This document shows positions 62,519-64,000 of a stretch of DNA of 64,000 nt, piece by piece (position 1 is the stretch's first letter; the number at the start of each line of letters is the position of its first letter). The stretch is from the NCBI RefSeq assembly GCF_003858635.1, contig NZ_RQJO01000007.1, positions 931,941 to 995,940 on the forward strand, given 5' to 3'. The position numbers and the translations under genes are program-made. The DNA is from Larkinella rosea (GTDB lineage Bacteria > Bacteroidota > Bacteroidia > Cytophagales > Spirosomataceae). Below the pieces are notes generated by a model, which was given only the letters and a program-made list of their open reading frames with translations, made no database searches and was not told the DNA's origin.

Positions 62519-64000
62519 TTACTCTCCCGGATGATACGTTTTTCCGACATGCTGGCGAATATCTTCGGGATAAAACCAAATATCTTTAAACTTTCCGGCG
62601 CTAAATAAGGCTCCCTGATCGTTGAAATGCGGTGATGCCGGGTTGCTGCTGTGCCCGCCATTCACCACGGTTTTTGCCTTCACGCGCTCGCCAAATTCCA
62701 CGACGGCTACAAAACTATTACCGACACTTCCGTAGCGTTTTTTGGTTCCCGGATACGTTCGTGCGCCAAAAGCCGCCAGTGAACCCCAGGTAGAAGGCAT
62801 AAAACCGACGGCAAAACTCGGCTTCGAGTCGTCAAATGTCTCACTTATTTTTCCGGTCAGTCGCTGAAACCGGTTGATTTCACCCCAGGCGGTTTTCCAG
62901 GTTCCAAAGTCACGCGTTAATTCGTCAACCACTTCGGTGAGCAACTTCACTTTCTCCTCCGGCGTCGTATTTTTAATCATAAAATCCGTAAAAGTCAGAA
63001 AATCAAACCGCTGGCCATTTGGCACCCGCTGCCGAGCCATTCGCAGGATTTTTTCTCCCCAAAAAACCGCCAGGGAAGTTGCCACCGAAGTCGCACCGTA
63101 ACACGTGTTCCAGTTCCGAAGCGTGTCGATCGCTTCGGCTAATGTTTTCAATTGCCCTTCCGGCTTTTCAGCCTGGGTTTGGTAGGCCTGCACCAAAGAT
63201 GGAATCAAGCCTTCAAAACCGGGCAGGTGTGGATCATTCGCGGCTGCAATCAAGGTGTCCAGCGTAAAATCAGTCTTTCGGCCCAACACACGAACCGCAT
63301 TCACGCCCCGGAAATTTTCCTCATCGGGTGCCATATAGGTGGGATACTGGCTTTTTGCCGGACTATTGGACCCCGCAACGGTAAATGGCGTCGAATTACA
63401 ATTCTGAAGCCAGCCATTGACCGGATTTTTTACCTGAACAATTTCATCAATAGCGTGCAGACCTTTCCAATCGGCCTCCGGATCGCTCCCGTCGACGGGC
63501 TGGCTCCAGTCAAATTTTGAATTTCGTTTCGGAACAAAATTGCCGTGCCAATACGCAATGGTACCATTCCGGTCAGCATAAACGGTGTTGTTAGTCGCGT
63601 TGCCGTTTAGTTTCATCACCTGTTTGTAACTCTCATAATCCTTCGCTTTCGTTCGGAGATACGATTGCGCCAACGCGTTCAACGGGTCATTCATCATGCT
63701 GATGGTAATCCACTGATCACCCAACTGGCCCGCTACCGGGCCGTGGTGTGTGCGGTAAATTGTAAATTCCTTCCGCTGCAACCCTTTGTCCGTTTTATAC
63801 GGCAGTGACACTTTTTCGGTCTTTACCAGACGCCACTCATTTCCGTGTTTGTAGTAATACGCACCGTTTCGCTTCTCAACCGTTTCCACGTATTCGTCCA
63901 TCGAATCGGCGTTACCGGAGGTGTGCATCCAGCCACAATTTTGATTAAAACCCTGATAAACAAAGAATTGCCCCCAGGTCACGGCACCGTAGGCATTCAA
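62519..64000 (-). CDS. Penicillin acylase family protein (partial, N-terminus beyond right edge)
   Basis: 493 codons visible, open to the window edge, ending VGKTYHPGE. Ntn-hydrolase family; features of the large chain are WGQFFVYQGFNQNCGWMHTS, THHGPVAGQLGDQWITISM, 'LNGNATNNTVYADRNGTIAY' (oxyanion/Asn region), then NGWLQNCNSTPFTVAGSNSP. The signal peptide, spacer and nucleophile Ser lie outside. It probably acts in the periplasm on N-acyl groups such as acyl-homoserine lactones, beta-lactams or acyl-peptides; this is family knowledge, not seen here. Confidence 0.9.
   Translation of the reverse strand: MNAYGAVTWGQFFVYQGFNQNCGWMHTSGNADSMDEYVETVEKRNGAYYYKHGNEWRLVKTEKVSLPYKTDKGLQRKEFTIYRTHHGPVAGQLGDQWITISMMNDPLNALAQSYLRTKAKDYESYKQVMKLNGNATNNTVYADRNGTIAYWHGNFVPKRNSKFDWSQPVDGSDPEADWKGLHAIDEIVQVKNPVNGWLQNCNSTPFTVAGSNSPAKSQYPTYMAPDEENFRGVNAVRVLGRKTDFTLDTLIAAANDPHLPGFEGLIPSLVQAYQTQAEKPEGQLKTLAEAIDTLRNWNTCYGATSVATSLAVFWGEKILRMARQRVPNGQRFDFLTFTDFMIKNTTPEEKVKLLTEVVDELTRDFGTWKTAWGEINRFQRLTGKISETFDDSKPSFAVGFMPSTWGSLAAFGARTYPGTKKRYGSVGNSFVAVVEFGERVKAKTVVNGGHSSNPASPHFNDQGALFSAGKFKDIWFYPEDIRQHVGKTYHPGE

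Overview
The window looks like chromosomal DNA of a Gram-negative member of the Bacteroidota, most likely the order Cytophagales and something near Spirosoma or Larkinella (family level is inference). Supporting signs are a fused CcoNO cbb3 oxidase, a type III glutamine synthetase, a hybrid two-component regulator with sensor, kinase, receiver and AraC domains in one chain, many short lipoproteins, DUF4159, and TAnnTTTG promoter elements sitting very close to start codons. I found no rRNA, tRNA, CRISPR array, phage or insertion sequence.

Layout. 1-13.8 kb is respiratory: a left-truncated hemN, divergent ccoI, then ccoS-ccoNO-ccoQ-ccoP-ccoG-ccoH and a TauE/SafE-like membrane protein. A fatty-acid desaturase, an NTF2-like lipoprotein and a glycine-zipper protein interrupt the block. 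13.9-23.8 kb holds a YD-type lipoprotein, a 1365-residue hybrid sensor, a second desaturase, a DUF4159 protein, rsmE, an acidic hypothetical protein and an M28 peptidase. 24-33.4 kb is rich in nitrogen genes (glnN, amtB, a BBP2 porin) plus an LTA-synthase-like protein, mtaB and a ferredoxin.

33.5-43.2 kb carries a LuxC-type reductase and then the most system-like locus: an ECF sigma factor, two paralogous membrane TPR proteins (putative anti-sigma factors), a small opposite-strand lipoprotein, a remnant of a third TPR copy, an S8 subtilase lipoprotein and an exported, C-terminally anchored TPR-CHAT protease. The lipoprotein and the subtilase share a TRPSGGV motif. I propose an envelope protease cascade coupled to a dedicated sigma factor.

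43.2-50.7 kb has GH16, two esterases, DinB, and a four-gene amidoligase run (ATP-grasp, YbdK/GCS2 ligase, class I glutamine amidotransferase, divergent ATP-grasp). This predicts a small amide-linked metabolite of unknown structure. 50.7-64 kb has an outer-membrane protein, a class III aminotransferase, an AraC regulator, a DUF1398 protein, a GntR-controlled RND efflux operon whose pump carries an EF-hand-like loop, a Pif1-like helicase and a right-truncated penicillin-acylase family protein.

Several plus-strand genes are followed by long hairpins without a U-tract. Three of these share a TGACCATTGACC-like sequence, which points to a dispersed intergenic element family. All calls come from reading the sequence; no database search was run.
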